NCBI GenBank assembly: GCA_021823045.1 | Contig: JAKAPB010000083.1 | Coordinates: forward strand, 1 to 7,365 | Origin: Actinomycetes bacterium | GTDB taxonomy: Bacteria > Actinomycetota > Acidimicrobiia > Acidimicrobiales > Acidimicrobiaceae | Reading direction: 5' to 3' | Length of the DNA stretch: 7,365 nucleotides | Shown: one piece after another, positions 6,267 to 7,365 of the stretch | How positions within the stretch are numbered: position 1 is the stretch's first letter | Layout of the letters: each line of letters begins with the position of its first letter | Made by a program: the position numbers and the translations under genes | The notes under the pieces: generated by a model | Database searches by the model: none | Seen by the model: only the letters and a program-made list of their open reading frames with translations | Told to the model about the DNA's origin: nothing

Positions 6267-7365
6267 ATGAGTAGCTCGTTTGTCCACTTGCATACTCACA
6301 GCGAGTTTTCTATGCTCGACGGCGCTTCCAAACTAAAAGATCTCGTTTCAGCAGCAGCGAGGGATGGACAGCCAGCTTTAGGTGTCACCGATCACGGGAA
6401 CATGTATGGGGTCTTGGATTTCTATAAGGAGTGCAAGAAGCAAGGCATTAATCCGGTTATTGGTATCGAAGCGTACATGGCAGCGAATTCCCGGCTGGAG
6501 AGACCGACCAGAAAAGGGAAGGTTGATGATACCGGCGGCGAGTCGGAGGGCGGCGAGAAACTTTACTACCACCTGACGCTGCTCGCCGAAGACTCGCAGG
6601 GCTACAAGAACCTGATCAAGCTCTCTTCTTTGGCCTACCTCGAGGGCTACTACTACAAGCCGAGGTTGGACTGGGAACTGCTCGAACGTTATCACGAGGG
6701 AGTGATAGCGTCTACCGGCTGTCTTGGCGGACTCGTTTTGCAGGCACTTTTGAGGGACGACTTCGCACAAGCCAAAAAAACTGCAGGGAGGCTCCAGGAT
6801 ATTTTTGGTCGCGACTCACTCTTTGTCGAATTGCAAGACCATGGACTCAAAGAACAGATCAAGACAAATCCCGATCTAGTCCGTCTAGCAAAGGAGATTG
6901 GGGCTCCCTTGCTAGCGACAAATGACTCACACTACACCCGGCGATCAGATGCTGAGATCCACGACGCACTTCTCTGCGTCCAGACTGGCGCGACCCTTTT
7001 GGACGAGAAGCGATTCCGCTTCACGGGAGAGGAGCACTACCTCAAGAGCGCCCAGGAGATGAGACGACTGTTCGCACAATACCCCGAGGCGTGCGACTCC
7101 TCCTTGGTTATTGCAGAGAGGTCAAATGTCGAGATTGAGTTTGGGCATCCTAAATTGCCGGAATTTGAGGTTCCTGAGCAGTTCAAGATGTCCACCTATG
7201 AAGAGTCCGCCACGTTGTACCTTCGTCATCTCGCTATCGATGGAGCCCATAAGCGTTACGGTGATCGAATACCGCAAGACGCTCAAGAGAGGCTCGATTA
7301 CGAGCTCGGAGTTATCGCTAACATGGGCTTCTCTGCGTACTTCTTGGTCGTTTGGGACCAGATCG
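6267..7365 (+). CDS. dnaE: DNA polymerase III subunit alpha, DnaE1 type (N-terminal 366 codons; 3' end outside window)
   Basis: Catalytic subunit of the replicative DNA polymerase. The window holds the N-terminal PHP domain and the start of the following region; the polymerase active site is beyond the edge. All nine residues expected for a metal-binding PHP centre are visible: H9 and H11 in HLHTHSEFS, D18 in MLDGA, H43 in TDHGNMYG, E68 in GIEAYM, H102 in YYHLTLLAED, C152 in STGCLGG, and D220 and H222 in TNDSHY. In mycobacterial DnaE1 this centre is the proofreading 3'-5' exonuclease, whereas E. coli DnaE has lost key ligands, so an active proofreader is expected here. The block FTGEEHYLKS and the final LGVIANMGFSAYFLVVWDQI are typical of DnaE. 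The start is set by GGAGGA eight bases upstream. It is divergent from the alcohol dehydrogenase and functionally unrelated. Confidence 0.98.
   Translation, partial: MSSSFVHLHTHSEFSMLDGASKLKDLVSAAARDGQPALGVTDHGNMYGVLDFYKECKKQGINPVIGIEAYMAANSRLERPTRKGKVDDTGGESEGGEKLYYHLTLLAEDSQGYKNLIKLSSLAYLEGYYYKPRLDWELLERYHEGVIASTGCLGGLVLQALLRDDFAQAKKTAGRLQDIFGRDSLFVELQDHGLKEQIKTNPDLVRLAKEIGAPLLATNDSHYTRRSDAEIHDALLCVQTGATLLDEKRFRFTGEEHYLKSAQEMRRLFAQYPEACDSSLVIAERSNVEIEFGHPKLPEFEVPEQFKMSTYEESATLYLRHLAIDGAHKRYGDRIPQDAQERLDYELGVIANMGFSAYFLVVWDQI

Noticed and set aside
6259..6270. Three-codon ORF (ATG to TGA) overlapping the dnaE start codon
   Set aside because: The ATG touches the Shine-Dalgarno, so initiation there is unlikely; most likely chance.
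6078..6299. 73-codon minus-strand ORF across the dnaE start
   Set aside because: It overlaps the dnaE start and ribosome site, has a basic low-information product and no recognisable domain.
6378..6770. 130-codon minus-strand ORF inside dnaE
   Set aside because: Antisense shadow of the well-conserved PHP coding sequence.
1..7365. CRISPR arrays, tRNA or rRNA genes, insertion sequences
   Set aside because: Looked for but none seen: no regularly spaced long repeats, transposase-like frames or terminal inverted repeats.

Overview
This window looks like actinobacterial chromosome. The evidence is a zinc alcohol dehydrogenase of the NDMA-dependent (mycofactocin-dependent) type, a MftF-type mycofactocin glycosyltransferase, an aldehyde dehydrogenase + DUF779 pair facing a GAF/winged-helix regulator, and a DnaE1-type replicase start. 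Base composition by eye is only about half G+C, with several TTG starts. That argues against the high-GC mycobacteria/streptomycetes and would suit a moderate-GC lineage such as the Acidimicrobiia (Acidithrix/Ferrimicrobium-like). The genus is a guess; the phylum is well supported by gene content.

Layout: (1) bases 2-946, + strand, the 3' part of a regulator gene whose start lies outside the window: the end of a GAF domain, then a winged helix and a SARP/BTAD-like helical tail. (2) Bases 948-1340 and 1327-2850, - strand, a DUF779 protein and an AcoD/ExaC-type aldehyde dehydrogenase, overlapping and probably co-transcribed; the regulator and DUF779 stop codons are one base apart, tail to tail. 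(3) Bases 2851-3283, non-coding, containing three helically phased direct repeats next to a -10-like hexamer just upstream of the dehydrogenase. (4) Bases 3284-4678 and 4782-5906, - strand, mftF and the NDMA-dependent alcohol dehydrogenase, dehydrogenase first. (5) Bases 5907-6266, a divergent intergenic region with a possible 35-codon leader ORF on the - strand and a two-tier inverted repeat. (6) Bases 6267-7365, + strand, the first 366 codons of dnaE, running off the window.

How the genes may work together: the alcohol dehydrogenase oxidises an alcohol using a tightly held NAD(H), which family knowledge says is re-oxidised by mycofactocin. MftF adds sugars to that peptide-derived cofactor. 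The aldehyde produced can be oxidised to the acid by the aldehyde dehydrogenase, with DUF779 as a regular but uncharacterised companion. The regulator is the natural candidate for controlling the aldehyde dehydrogenase promoter. The precursor peptide and core maturation genes (mftA-E) are not in this window. dnaE is an unrelated housekeeping neighbour.
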